DNA from: an uncultured Novosphingobium sp. | GTDB taxonomy: Bacteria; Pseudomonadota; Alphaproteobacteria; Sphingomonadales; Sphingomonadaceae | DNA: 46,116 nucleotides | Direction of reading: 5' to 3' | Assembly: GCA_937996535.1 (NCBI GenBank) | Contig: CALKVF010000008.1 | Coordinates: 1 to 46,116, forward strand | Part shown: positions 7,290-21,361 of the stretch, piece after piece | Layout of the letters: each line of letters opens with the position of its first letter | How positions within the stretch are numbered: the first letter of the stretch is position 1 | Translations under genes and position numbers: made by a program | Notes under the pieces: generated by a model | What the model saw: the letters and a program-made list of their open reading frames with translations, nothing else | Told to the model about the DNA's origin: nothing | The model's database searches: none

Positions 7290-9343
7290 CCGCCGCGCAG
7301 CAGTTGCACGCCCCAATCGCGTTCGAACAGGTAGAGCAGCAGGCGCGCCGCCTCGCTGCGCTCCCCCGTCAGCCCGCCATCGCGCGCGATCAGCAGGTGC
7401 GCGTCATCATGCGCCACGGGCAGCAAACGCTGGATCTGTTCGACACTGGCGACGCGAAAGGCACTGTCGCCTGATTGCCGCGTGCCGAGCAGTTCGCCCC
7501 CGCCGCGCAGCCGCAGATCCTCTTCGGCGAGTCGGAACCCGTCCTGCGTCTCGCGCATCAAGGCCAGCCGCTCGCGCGCAACTTCGGATAGCCCCGCCCC
7601 GCGCAGCAGCAGGCAGGTGCTCTTGCCGCTGCCGCGCCCGACCCGGCCGCGCAGCTGGTGGAGCTGCGCCAAGCCAAAGCGTTCGGCCTGTTCGATCACC
7701 ATCAAGGTCGCATTGGGCACGTCGACGCCGACCTCGATCACCGTGGTCGCGACCAGCAGCTTGGCCTCGCCGCTGGCGAAGCGTTCCATCGCCGCGTCCT
7801 TGACCTCGGGCCGCAACTGCCCGTGGACCAACACCACCGCATCCCCCAGATGGGCCTGCAATTCGGCAAAGCGGGCCTCGGCGGCAGCCAGATCCTCGTT
7901 CTCATTCTCGCGCACCATCGGGCAGACCCAATAGGCCTGCTGGCCGCTTTCAAGGTGCCGGGCGAGCGCGCCAACCACGTCGCCAATCCGCTCAACCGCG
8001 ACCACCCGCGTATCGATCGGCTGGCGCCCCGGCGGCATTTCATCGAGCCGGCTGACATCCATTTCGCCATATTGGGCCAGCGTCAGCGTACGCGGGATCG
8101 GGGTGGCGGTCATCGCCAGGCAGTGCGGCGTGCGCTTGCCCTTCTGGGTCAGCAGCAGACGCTGGCCGACGCCAAAACGGTGCTGTTCGTCGATCACCAC
8201 CAGTGCAAGGTGCTTGTAGGTCACGGCATCCTGAAAGATCGCGTGAGTGCCCACGACCATGTCAATCGAGCCATCGAGCAGCCCCATCAGGATCGATTCG
8301 CGCGCGCGCCCCTTATCGCGCCCGGTGAGCAGCGCGATGGTCACGCCGGTGCCGGCGGCCATCCGGCTCAATGTTTCGTGATGCTGGCGCGCCAGGATTT
8401 CGGTCGGCGCCAGCAGCGCGGCCTGGGCGCCGGCTTCAACCGCGATCAGCATCGCCTCCAGCGCCACCACCGTCTTGCCCGAACCAACATCGCCTTGCAG
8501 CAGCCGCAGCATCGGCGCGGTCTGGGCCATGTCGCCCTCGATCTCGTCGATCGAGCGGCGCTGGGCCCCAGTGAGCCCGAACGGCAGGTTGAGCTTGGCC
8601 CTGAGCCGTCCATCGCCGGCCAGCGGCGTGCCGCTGCGCGAACGGTTCGATTCCTTGACCAGCAGCAGCGCCAGGGCATTGGCCAGCAATTCGTCATAGG
8701 CCAGCCGGTCGCGCGCGGCGGCGTGTTCGCTCTTGTGGGCGAGGTCCAGCGCATCGCGCCAGCTTGGCCACTGCATCTTGGCCAGCAGCGCCGGCTCGAT
8801 CCATTCGGGCAAGGGTTCAACGTGGCCGAGCGCCTGCTGGACCAAAGCCGTGAGCCGCCCCTGGGTCAGCCCCTCGGACAGCGGATAGACCGGCTCGCAC
8901 AGCTGCCCGAGCAAGGCCCCGCCCGCTTCAGCCACATGATCGGGATGGACGATCTGCAAGGTCTGCCCGAACTGGTCGAGCCGCCCGGCAATCCAGCGCT
9001 GTTCGCCCAGCGGCAGCTGCTTTTTCGCCCAGCCGCCATTGCGCCCGAAATAGGTCAGCGCGCAAACATTGCCCGCCGCGTCCGCCGCCATCACCCGGAA
9101 CGGCCCGCGCCCCGCACTTGACCGGTATTCGAGCGGGGTCAGCGCGACGACGACGTTTTCGCCCACGCTCGCTTCATCCAGATCGGTCACCGCGCGGCGA
9201 TCAACGAAGCGATCGGGCAAGTGATAGGCAAAGTCCTTGACCCGCGTCAGCCCCAGCCGATCGAGCGGGCGCGCAAGGTTGGGGCCCACGCCTTTGAGGC
9301 TGTCGGCTGCCGCGAACAGGGAATTGAGCCGATCGGGACGCAT
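7286..9343 (-). CDS. recG: ATP-dependent DNA helicase RecG
   Basis: RecG remodels stalled replication forks and migrates Holliday junctions. The chosen start gives 685 residues, the normal length. An N-terminal wedge/OB domain is followed by the helicase core: Walker A GDVGSGKT near residue 285, VVIDEQHRFGVGQ (DEQH box) near 385, TATPIPRTL, and motif VI QLRGRVGRG. Among three in-frame ATGs (9355, 9349, 9343) the last is chosen because a GAGG stands six bases before it. The open frame continues far upstream, but there it runs antisense to the next gene and is not RecG-like. A nearby plus-strand sdhE and mfd match a common alphaproteobacterial neighbourhood. Confidence 0.96.
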   Translation of the reverse strand: MRPDRLNSLFAAADSLKGVGPNLARPLDRLGLTRVKDFAYHLPDRFVDRRAVTDLDEASVGENVVVALTPLEYRSSAGRGPFRVMAADAAGNVCALTYFGRNGGWAKKQLPLGEQRWIAGRLDQFGQTLQIVHPDHVAEAGGALLGQLCEPVYPLSEGLTQGRLTALVQQALGHVEPLPEWIEPALLAKMQWPSWRDALDLAHKSEHAAARDRLAYDELLANALALLLVKESNRSRSGTPLAGDGRLRAKLNLPFGLTGAQRRSIDEIEGDMAQTAPMLRLLQGDVGSGKTVVALEAMLIAVEAGAQAALLAPTEILARQHHETLSRMAAGTGVTIALLTGRDKGRARESILMGLLDGSIDMVVGTHAIFQDAVTYKHLALVVIDEQHRFGVGQRLLLTQKGKRTPHCLAMTATPIPRTLTLAQYGEMDVSRLDEMPPGRQPIDTRVVAVERIGDVVGALARHLESGQQAYWVCPMVRENENEDLAAAEARFAELQAHLGDAVVLVHGQLRPEVKDAAMERFASGEAKLLVATTVIEVGVDVPNATLMVIEQAERFGLAQLHQLRGRVGRGSGKSTCLLLRGAGLSEVARERLALMRETQDGFRLAEEDLRLRGGGELLGTRQSGDSAFRVASVEQIQRLLPVAHDDAHLLIARDGGLTGERSEAARLLLYLFERDWGVQLLRGG

Positions 9344-9493
9344 CCCCATCCTCATAGCGGGAAGCACGCCAAGGGGCAGCGAAAAATGCCCCATCCCGGC
9401 CCGGCACTTGACCCAGCGCATTGACCGCGCGCCAAAACAGGCGTTCGCTGCATCCTGCCTCGGACAAGAGGGCGTACAGTCAGGAGAAATGCC

Positions 9494-9898
9494 ATGCTGC
9501 TTCTGCACGGAACCGTCATCGCGCTGATCGATGGCCGGAACTTCGAACTTTACCGCAACGCCGGAAACGAGGCCGAGCCGGACCTCGCCGCCCTGCCCAG
9601 CCCCGGGCTTGATGCGCACAACCATTCTGGCGTCGGCCACCGCTCCAGCCCAGGCAACCACGCCAACAGCCAGGTCGATGAAGATGCCCACGCCAATGCC
9701 GCCGCGGCCTGGCTCAACGGCGAAGTGCTGGGCCACCGGATCGAGAGCCTGGTGGTGATCGCCCCGCCGCGCACGCTGGGCGAACTGCGCCGGCACTACC
9801 ATCAGACGACCGAGCGCGCGGTGATCCGCGAACTGGGCAAGGATCTGGTCGGCAAGCCGACCGATGCGATCATCGCCGCGCTCCGCGAAAAACACTGA
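9494..9898 (+). CDS. host-attachment family protein
   Basis: A 134-residue protein resembling the 'protein required for attachment to host cells' family (PF10116). It begins with the typical strand LLLHGTVIALIDGRNFELYRN. It ends with VIAPPRTLGELRRHYH and VIRELGKDLVGKPTDAIIAAL, the conserved C-terminal helices. The fold resembles archaeal eRF1/pelota domain 2, and in free-living species the biochemical role is unsettled. The middle (residues 35-75) is His/Asn/Asp-rich and looks disordered. AGGAG at 9483-9487 sets the start at 9494 (an overlapping ATG at 9489 is out of frame). sdhE follows after 59 bases. Confidence 0.8.
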   Translation: MLLLHGTVIALIDGRNFELYRNAGNEAEPDLAALPSPGLDAHNHSGVGHRSSPGNHANSQVDEDAHANAAAAWLNGEVLGHRIESLVVIAPPRTLGELRRHYHQTTERAVIRELGKDLVGKPTDAIIAALREKH

Positions 9899-9920
9899 GG
9901 GCGTGAGAAGCACTGAAGCC

Positions 9921-9949
9921 TTGCCATGACCGCTCCCGCAGCCTAGCGG
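9921..9949 (+). promoter_or_regulatory. promoter of sdhE, predicted leaderless
   Basis: TTGCCA (9921-9926), 17-base spacer, TAGCGG (9944-9949). The sdhE ATG begins eight bases after the -10 box and no Shine-Dalgarno is present, so transcription should start at or next to the ATG. Confidence 0.5.
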
Positions 9950-9961
9950 CGGCGGTCATGG
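9924..9961. repeat. ten-base perfect inverted repeat spanning sdhE promoter and start codon
   Basis: CCATGACCGC at 9924-9933 is repeated inverted as GCGGTCATGG at 9952-9961, with 18 bases between. The left arm overlaps the -35 box and the right arm contains the sdhE start codon. It could be a DNA operator, or, in read-through RNA from the upstream gene, a hairpin hiding the start codon. Confidence 0.6.
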
Positions 9962-10239
9962 ACCAAGCAGATCGTTCCCGCGATGAAAGGCTGCGCCGCC
10001 TGAAGTTCCGCGCCTGGCATCGCGGCACCCGCGAAGCCGACTACATGATGGGCTGCTTCTTCGATTCGTTCCACGCGAACTGGGGCGATGCCGAAATCGC
10101 GTGGTACGAAGCCCTGCTCGATGAGGAAGATGTCGACATCATGGGCTGGGCGCTGGGCTCGCTGGCCGTGCCGAGCGAATATGCCGGGCCGCTGATGGAT
10201 ACCTTCTGCAAGCTCGACTACGTCGAAATCCCGCGCTGA
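9958..10239 (+). CDS. sdhE: FAD assembly factor SdhE
   Basis: A 93-residue protein of the SdhE/SDHAF2 family, which promotes covalent attachment of FAD to the succinate dehydrogenase flavoprotein in the cytoplasm. The hallmark RGxxE motif is present as R22-G-T-R-E26 in AWHRGTREADYMMGCF, followed by WYEALLDEEDVDIMGW, typical of the five-helix fold. Size is normal. Its position between recG and mfd is common in Alphaproteobacteria and does not reflect function. No Shine-Dalgarno is visible; the start sits eight bases after a putative -10 box. Confidence 0.93.
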   Translation: MDQADRSRDERLRRLKFRAWHRGTREADYMMGCFFDSFHANWGDAEIAWYEALLDEEDVDIMGWALGSLAVPSEYAGPLMDTFCKLDYVEIPR

Positions 10240-10281
10240 CAGTGCCCGCCTGACAGGCTAAGGGCTGGACTTTCCCCTGCC

Positions 10282-10311
10282 CCCCGCTGGCCGCCAAACT
10301 GGCCCGCGGGG
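10282..10311 (+). terminator. hairpin between sdhE and mfd
   Basis: CCCCGC-T-GGCC (10282-10292) and GGCC-C-GCGGGG (10301-10311) make an eleven-position stem with one mismatch and an eight-base loop. No T run follows, so it may be a weak terminator or an mRNA-processing structure 20 bases before mfd. Confidence 0.4.
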
Positions 10312-10331
10312 CAATTGCCCATGCGTGAACC

Positions 10332-13807
<3,476 letters not shown>

Positions 13808-13811
<4 letters not shown>

Positions 13812-15115
13812 GCCGCCTGCTTCAGGGATCGCGCCAGATCGAGGAACGCGCCCCCCCGCATCGGCCGGGCGCGCAGAAAGCCCTGATAAAAGGCGCACTG
13901 CTCCTGCGCCACCAATTGGCGTTGGGCTTCGCTTTCAACCCCTTCGGCAATCACGGCGAGGCCGAGTGCATGGGCCATCGCCACGATCCCACGCAGCACC
14001 GCCCGGTCGCGCGGATCATCCCCGCCACCGTCGATCATGCTGCGATCGAGTTTGAGGTAATGCAGCGGTAGCAGCTTGAGGTAGCGGAAGTTGCAGAAGC
14101 CCGCGCCAAAATCATCCAGCGCGATGCGGATGCCTTGCTGTGCCAGCCGCTCCAGCGTGCTGCCCGCGTGGCCCATATCGCCCAGCAGCACCTGTTCGGT
14201 CACTTCCAGCGTGATCCGTTCAGCCGCGAGCTTGCTTGTCGCCACCAGGGCAGAAAATTCCTCCGGGAAATCGGCAGCGGCCAGATCATCGGGCGTCACG
14301 TTGAGCGACAGCCGCAGATGCCTCGGCCAATCCCGCGCGCCGGCCAGTGCAAGACGGGCGATGTGGCGCGATAGCGGCGCAACGTGATCGGTCCGCGCGG
14401 CAATCGCGAACAGCGCGCCCGCGCCGATCCGCCCCAGCACCGGGTGGTTCCAGCGCGCCAGCGCCTCGGCCCCGGTCAGGCGGTCGTCCGTGCAGGCAAA
14501 TTGCGGCTGATAGACCACCTCGATCTCATCCCGGTCGAGCGCGGCAAGCAGATCGGCCTCCAGCTGGGCGGCGCGGTAGCCCACCCGCACGGCCTCGCGG
14601 TCGGCCCAGACCAGCCGCCGCGCCGGGCTGCCCAGCGCGGTTTCCAGCGCATCGCCCAGCCGGTCGAACACCGAGTCCACGTCCTCGCCGGTGATCGCCC
14701 GCAGCAGGGCGCCGCGCGGAGAAAGCCGCAGCGTTCCCGCCGCCGTCGAAATCGGCCGGGCCAGCGCATCGAGCAACTGCGCACAGGCCACCTGCCAGCG
14801 TTCGCGGCTGCAAGCCTCGCTCGCCAGCAGCACGAACTGTCCGCCCCGCCCGCGCGCGGCCAGCCAGGTGCCATCGAGTTCAGCCGCGGCAAAATGCTTG
14901 AGCCGGGCCGCAACCTCACCCAGCGCCAGATCGCCCGCCGCCGCGCCATAGGCCAGATTGACCGCATCGAAGCGGCGCAGTCCGACCATCAGCGCATGCA
15001 CTGGCTCGCCCCGCGCCAGCAGCGCGTCCAGCCGCTCGCGCACGGCTTCACGTTCGAGCAATCCGGTCACGGGATCGCGGCGCTGAGGGCTGGTTTCGGC
15101 AGGGCTCAATTGCAT
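13808..15115 (-). CDS. EAL-domain cyclic-di-GMP phosphodiesterase with degenerate GGDEF domain
   Basis: A 435-residue cytoplasmic protein with no membrane segment. Residues about 14-165 resemble a GGDEF domain (DPVTGLLEREAVRERLDALL), but the signature is RGGQF (90-94) rather than GGDEF, so it should not make c-di-GMP. The EAL domain from about 190 onward keeps GAEALARWNHP, LEVTEQVLL, DDFGAGFCNFRYL with KLDRSMI, and AEGVE. The glutamates and aspartates needed for hydrolysis appear present, so it is probably an active phosphodiesterase that lowers c-di-GMP. No sensor domain is visible; the degenerate GGDEF may be a regulatory GTP-binding or partner-binding module. Confidence 0.9.
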
Positions 15116-15179
15116 CGCCCCGCCTTAGCACCGCGAATACTGACAAAGTGTTGGCATGGCCGCCCGGCAAGCGAATGCG

Positions 15180-15208
15180 TTGCCAAACCGGCAGCGCCGC
15201 CATATGCA
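15180..15208 (+). promoter_or_regulatory. promoter of nadK, predicted leaderless
   Basis: TTGCCA (15180-15185), 17-base spacer, TATGCA (15203-15208). The nadK ATG follows seven bases later, with no Shine-Dalgarno. Confidence 0.55.
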
Positions 15209-15215
15209 CCCGGCC

Positions 15216-15995
15216 ATGAGCGACTTTCCGCGCCTCGCCCTACTCCCGTCCGAGACTGCCCGCGCGCATGAAGCCGCCGCGCAGCTCGCGCAGCACGTCC
15301 GCTTCGTGCCGCTGGACGAAGCCGACGTCGCGGTGGTGCTGGGCGGCGATGGCCACATGCTCCATTGCCTGCACCACATGCTCGACAACGGGCGGGTAAT
15401 CCCGGCTTACGGTCTCAACTACGGCACCGTGGGCTTCATGATGAACAAGCCCAAGTCGAGCCGCCCATTGGAAGAGCGCGTGGCCCGCGCCCGGCCGCTG
15501 GCCGTCACCCCGCTCGAAATGATCGCCACCACCGGCAAGGGCAAGGAAGTCAGCGCCTGGGCGATCAACGAAGTCTCGCTGCTGCGCGAAACCCGCCAGA
15601 CCGCCAAGCTTGAAGTGTCGGTCAACGGCAAGGTCCGCCTGCCCGAACTGTTCTGCGACGGCATCCTCGTTGCCACCCCGGCCGGAACCACGGCCTACAA
15701 CCTCTCTGCCAATGGCCCGATCCTGCCGCTCGGCTCGAACATGCTGGCGCTGACCCCGATCAGCCCGTTCCGCCCCCGGCGCTGGCGCGGCGCGATCATT
15801 CCCGATCACTACGAGATCGACTTCACCGTAATCGAGCCGCAAAAGCGCCCGGTTGCCGCGGTCGCCGACCAAAAGGAACTGCGCGACATTCTCGCCGTCA
15901 GGATCAAGGTCGCGCGCGAACAGCAGCTGACCTTGCTGTTCGATCCGGGCAAGACGCTCGAAGACCGGATTTTCGCCGAGCAGTTTCACTACTGA
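15216..15995 (+). CDS. nadK: NAD kinase
   Basis: Phosphorylates NAD to NADP. The 259 residues carry the invariant GGDG at 43-46 (VVLGGDGHML), the glycine-rich YGLNYGTVGFMMN, the AINEVSLLR segment and the second conserved region DGILVATPAGTTAYNLSANGPI. It is shorter than E. coli NadK (292) but normal for Alphaproteobacteria. The ATG at 15216 is chosen over an in-frame ATG at 15156, because the latter would lie upstream of the promoter and encode a non-conserved tail. tRNA-Asn lies 72 bases downstream on the same strand with its own promoter. Confidence 0.95.
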   Translation: MSDFPRLALLPSETARAHEAAAQLAQHVRFVPLDEADVAVVLGGDGHMLHCLHHMLDNGRVIPAYGLNYGTVGFMMNKPKSSRPLEERVARARPLAVTPLEMIATTGKGKEVSAWAINEVSLLRETRQTAKLEVSVNGKVRLPELFCDGILVATPAGTTAYNLSANGPILPLGSNMLALTPISPFRPRRWRGAIIPDHYEIDFTVIEPQKRPVAAVADQKELRDILAVRIKVAREQQLTLLFDPGKTLEDRIFAEQFHY

Positions 15996-16015
15996 CAATT
16001 TTCCGCGCGAGCGGC

Positions 16016-16043
16016 TTGCCAAACGCTTCGACGCTGTTATAGG
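16016..16043 (+). promoter_or_regulatory. promoter of tRNA-Asn
   Basis: TTGCCA (16016-16021), 16-base spacer, TATAGG (16038-16043), giving a leader of roughly 18 bases. The TATAGGCGC context matches the tRNA-Pro promoter. Confidence 0.6.
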
Positions 16044-16067
16044 CGCACCCCTGTCCGCAAGGACTGC

Positions 16068-16142
16068 TCCCTGATAGCTCAGCGGTAGAGCTCTCGACTG
16101 TTAATCGAGCGGCCGTAGGTTCGAATCCTACTCAGGGAGCCA
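16068..16142 (+). tRNA. tRNA-Asn (anticodon GTT)
   Basis: A complete 75-base cloverleaf with encoded CCA. The acceptor TCCCTGA pairs with TCAGGGA and the discriminator is G. The D arm is GCTC/GAGC. The anticodon stem CTCGA/TCGAG encloses CTGTTAA, anticodon GTT. The T arm is GTAGG-TTCGAAT-CCTAC. Confidence 0.97.
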
Positions 16143-16281
16143 CTTCTTCCCACCATCGGCGAAAACCAGCGGACCGCGGCATCGTGCCCGTGCGCCCGCC
16201 GCATTCGAATCGCCGCAGCGCCGCCACGCCGCGTAACAACGGCAATTGCGATCGCGCGTCCAAGGTGCCAGACAGGCACGC

Positions 16282-17034
16282 ATGTGCATGCACCCCGCCA
16301 ACGCCAACGATCCCCGCCCCTGGCCGCAACAGGGGCTGGAGCGGATGATCTGCCCCTCGGCCATTGCCTGGGTCGGCACCGACACGCCCGATCCCGAAGC
16401 TGGTTTGATCGACCGCCTGTCGGACAAGGCGGTGTTCATGATGGGCGACAATCCCGCCCTGCCCCGGATGCCCGAGCGGCCGACACTGCTCGATTTCTTC
16501 CGGCTGCGGTTCAACGATTTCACCGTCCAGCACCTGCTCGCCAGCGCCAAGCGGGCGATGGATGACGGCCATGATGAAAAGATCGTGCTGGCCTGCCTGC
16601 TCCATGATATTTCCAACGGCTGCCTCGTGCGGCCCGATCACGGCTATTGGAGCGGGCAACTGATCGCGCCCTATGTCAGCGAGGAAGTGGCCTGGGCGGT
16701 GACCTATCACCAGGCGCTGCGCTATGTGCCCGACGAAAGCGTCGGCTATGCCTATCCCGCCAGCTACGACCGGTTCTTTGGCCCGGGTTACGAGCTGCCC
16801 GACTATATCCGCCGCGATGCCGAGATTGCCCGCAACCACCGCTGGTACATGACCTCGCGGGTGGTGACGCTCAACGATCTCTACTTCTTCGAGGATACCG
16901 ACCCGGTCGATCCGGAAATCTTCACCGACCTGCTCGGCCGGCATTTCCGCCAACCCGAGGAAGGCCTCGGGTTCGACAATTCGCCGACATCGCACATGTG
17001 GCGCACGATGATCTGGCCCAACAACTTCCTCTAA
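16282..17034 (+). CDS. HD-domain protein, possible diiron oxygenase of the PhnZ type
   Basis: A 250-residue soluble protein with an HD-type metal centre. Candidate ligands are H84 (FTVQHLLAS), H108-D109 (CLLHDISNG), H120, H143 (TYHQALRY) and D199 (LNDLYFF). The HD pair, two further histidines and a late aspartate fit the oxygenase branch of the superfamily (PhnZ, inositol oxygenase) as well as ordinary phosphohydrolases. The spacing H84-24-H108 and H143-56-D199 is close to what I recall for PhnZ. Substrate is unknown. ATG 16282 is preferred, with AGG about six bases upstream; an upstream TTG at 16246 is less likely. The next gene converges and ends 10 bases away. Confidence 0.75.
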   Translation: MCMHPANANDPRPWPQQGLERMICPSAIAWVGTDTPDPEAGLIDRLSDKAVFMMGDNPALPRMPERPTLLDFFRLRFNDFTVQHLLASAKRAMDDGHDEKIVLACLLHDISNGCLVRPDHGYWSGQLIAPYVSEEVAWAVTYHQALRYVPDESVGYAYPASYDRFFGPGYELPDYIRRDAEIARNHRWYMTSRVVTLNDLYFFEDTDPVDPEIFTDLLGRHFRQPEEGLGFDNSPTSHMWRTMIWPNNFL

Positions 17035-17044
17035 GGCGGCCGGA

Positions 17045-18067
17045 TCAGGGCTTGCGGGCCGAAACTAGCGCGTAATAACCGCCCCCGGTCGGCGCGGCCT
17101 CGACATCTACGAAGCCCGCGCCTTCGAGGAACCCGCGCAGTTCGGCAAAGGTATATTGCTTGCCGCGGGTGCCAAGCAGCATCAGCACCGAAAAGGCGGC
17201 GGTCGCCATCGGGCCGCAGCCGTCATCGTCCATCAGCATTTCGTGGAGCAGGATCCGCCCGCTCGAAGGCAGCGCGGCAAAGGCCTTGCCCGCCAGCAGG
17301 CGGCAGGTCGCATCGGACCAATCGTGGAACACGTTGGAGAAGAACAGCGCATCGTGGCCCGTGGGCCAATCCTGCGTGAACATGTTGACCGCGCGGGTCT
17401 TCACCCGCTCGCCCACCCCGGCCTTGGCGATATAGGCATCCGCCGCCGCGCATACCGCATCGATTTCCATCACCGTGGCCTGCAACCCGGGCCAGGCCTT
17501 GGCCAGTTCGATCGCGAAGATCCCCGACCCGCCGCCAACGTCCATCACGCTGCCAATGTCCGCAAAGATCGGCTGCATCGCTACCGCGCGTGACGAGGCC
17601 TGGCTGTGGGCGTTCATGAAGGCGGTGATCCGCGCCGCCATTTCCGGCGGCAGTTCGCCCCGCTCCCACTCCGCCGCGGCAGAGGCATGGCCTTCGGCCT
17701 TTTCGCCGGTGCGCAGGGTCGCCAGCAGCTGCGCATGAAGCGGCTGTGAGGCGCGGAACCCGTGGATCAGCGGGCCGGCATACCATTCGGCCTCGGGCTG
17801 CAACCAGCGCCGGGCTTCGGCGCTCGCCCGCCAGCGGCCCTCGCGCCGCTCGACAAAGCCCATCGCCGCGAGGAGCCCCAAGTGGATCCCCAGCGCGCGA
17901 GCGTTGAGCCCCAGCCTTGCGGCAAGTTCCTCGGTATCGAGTGCGACGTCAGCCAGGGCAGAGAGCGTGCCGACCTCGTCCGCCACCGTCAGCACCGGCA
18001 GCCGGTAGGCAGCCAGATAGGTGCCCCAGACGATCCGATCGTTGCTGGTGGCCGGCAGGGCAGTCAT
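17045..18067 (-). CDS. SAM-dependent O-methyltransferase (plant-OMT/hydroxyneurosporene type)
   Basis: A 340-residue methyltransferase. Residues 1-100 form the winged-helix dimerisation domain (EELAARLGLNARALGIHLGLL). The Rossmann SAM-binding motif is MDVGGGSGIFAIELA. The segment SNVFHDWSD holds the histidine that acts as base in plant-type O-methyltransferases, followed by RILLHEMLMDDDG. It resembles acetylserotonin or CrtF-like enzymes, but the acceptor cannot be told and no pigment genes are adjacent. A strong GGGGGA precedes the ATG at 18067. It lies 58 bases downstream of secA on the same strand. Confidence 0.85.
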   Translation of the reverse strand: MTALPATSNDRIVWGTYLAAYRLPVLTVADEVGTLSALADVALDTEELAARLGLNARALGIHLGLLAAMGFVERREGRWRASAEARRWLQPEAEWYAGPLIHGFRASQPLHAQLLATLRTGEKAEGHASAAAEWERGELPPEMAARITAFMNAHSQASSRAVAMQPIFADIGSVMDVGGGSGIFAIELAKAWPGLQATVMEIDAVCAAADAYIAKAGVGERVKTRAVNMFTQDWPTGHDALFFSNVFHDWSDATCRLLAGKAFAALPSSGRILLHEMLMDDDGCGPMATAAFSVLMLLGTRGKQYTFAELRGFLEGAGFVDVEAAPTGGGYYALVSARKP

Positions 18068-18125
18068 CGCATTCCCCCATTTGTTAGGATGGGAGGTTAT
18101 CGGCTGACTGCCCAGCGTCAACTGC

Positions 18126-20840
<2,715 letters not shown>

Positions 20841-20932
20841 GCGGAAATTCCTGAATTTTCTGGGATATGGGAAATGGCCGCGTCAAGGCACACAGGCCCG
20901 CGCAGCCGCAAGGGTAGGAAACGCGCCGAAAT

Positions 20933-21208
20933 CTATTCGAAAGCGCGATCGACCCCGAACAGAACCGAAGGAATGAACACCGCCGGGCGGACCGGGCGCA
21001 CCCGCTCGCCATCGCGATCGCGCCGTTCCTGGCGCACCACCGGGGCATCGACCGAACTGGCCTGCGGGGCCGAAGGCCGCGCGCCGCGGGCGCTGTCAAC
21101 CGCGCCGATTTCGGTATCGCCAGACCCGCTCATCCGCGCCTGGGCAGGCGTGGCCTGCGCGGCAAGACCCGCAAACAGGGCCAGAAGGGCAAGGACAATC
21201 CGGTTCAT
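20933..21208 (-). CDS. short secreted protein upstream of secA, candidate secretion-monitor leader
   Basis: A 91-residue protein of no recognised family. Residues 1-24 are a clear signal peptide (MNRIVLALLALFAGLAAQAT, then PAQA). The middle is low-complexity and Ser/Ala-rich. It becomes Arg-rich (RQERRDRDGERVRPVRP, 59-75) and ends AVFIPSVLFGVDRAFE. It lies directly before secA in the same direction, as SecM does in E. coli. UUCCU at 20920-20916, starting 13 bases past its stop, could pair with the secA ribosome site AGGAA. The start ATG sits eight bases after a -10 box without Shine-Dalgarno. Arrest activity is inference; it could simply be a small periplasmic protein. Confidence 0.6.
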   Translation of the reverse strand: MNRIVLALLALFAGLAAQATPAQARMSGSGDTEIGAVDSARGARPSAPQASSVDAPVVRQERRDRDGERVRPVRPAVFIPSVLFGVDRAFE

Positions 21209-21216
21209 CGCCGCTG

Positions 21217-21245
21217 GATATAGTCGCCCCGGCCCGCCGCGTCCA
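21217..21245 (-). promoter_or_regulatory. promoter of the secA leader gene, predicted leaderless
   Basis: On the minus strand TGGACG (21245-21240), 17-base spacer, TATATC (21222-21217). The leader ATG at 21208 follows eight bases later. It would drive the leader gene and, by read-through, secA. Confidence 0.5.
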
Positions 21246-21361
21246 GTGCAGCGCGGCAACACTTCCCCGTCATAACTGCGAGCATAGTGGCATACGGCTT
21301 ACGCTTGATCTTTGCCCCCCGGCTTGGTGTAAGCGCTTCAAACAACGGGGGGACATGTGCG

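Noticed and set aside
9373..9392. GGGGCA/TGCCCC hairpin in the recG leader
   Set aside because: Only six pairs with an eight-base loop, no conserved context and no T tract; expected by chance in GC-rich DNA.
9344..9913. Extension of RecG by about 190 residues at its N-terminus
   Set aside because: The extra part runs antisense to the host-attachment-family gene, is not RecG-like, and a well-placed GAGG supports the start at 9343.
21315..21352. CCCCCC/GGGGGG pairing that could hide the ribosome site of the acyltransferase gene
   Set aside because: A plausible promoter (TTGATC-17-TGTAAG, 21305-21333) would start transcription after the C run, so the RNA would not contain both arms.
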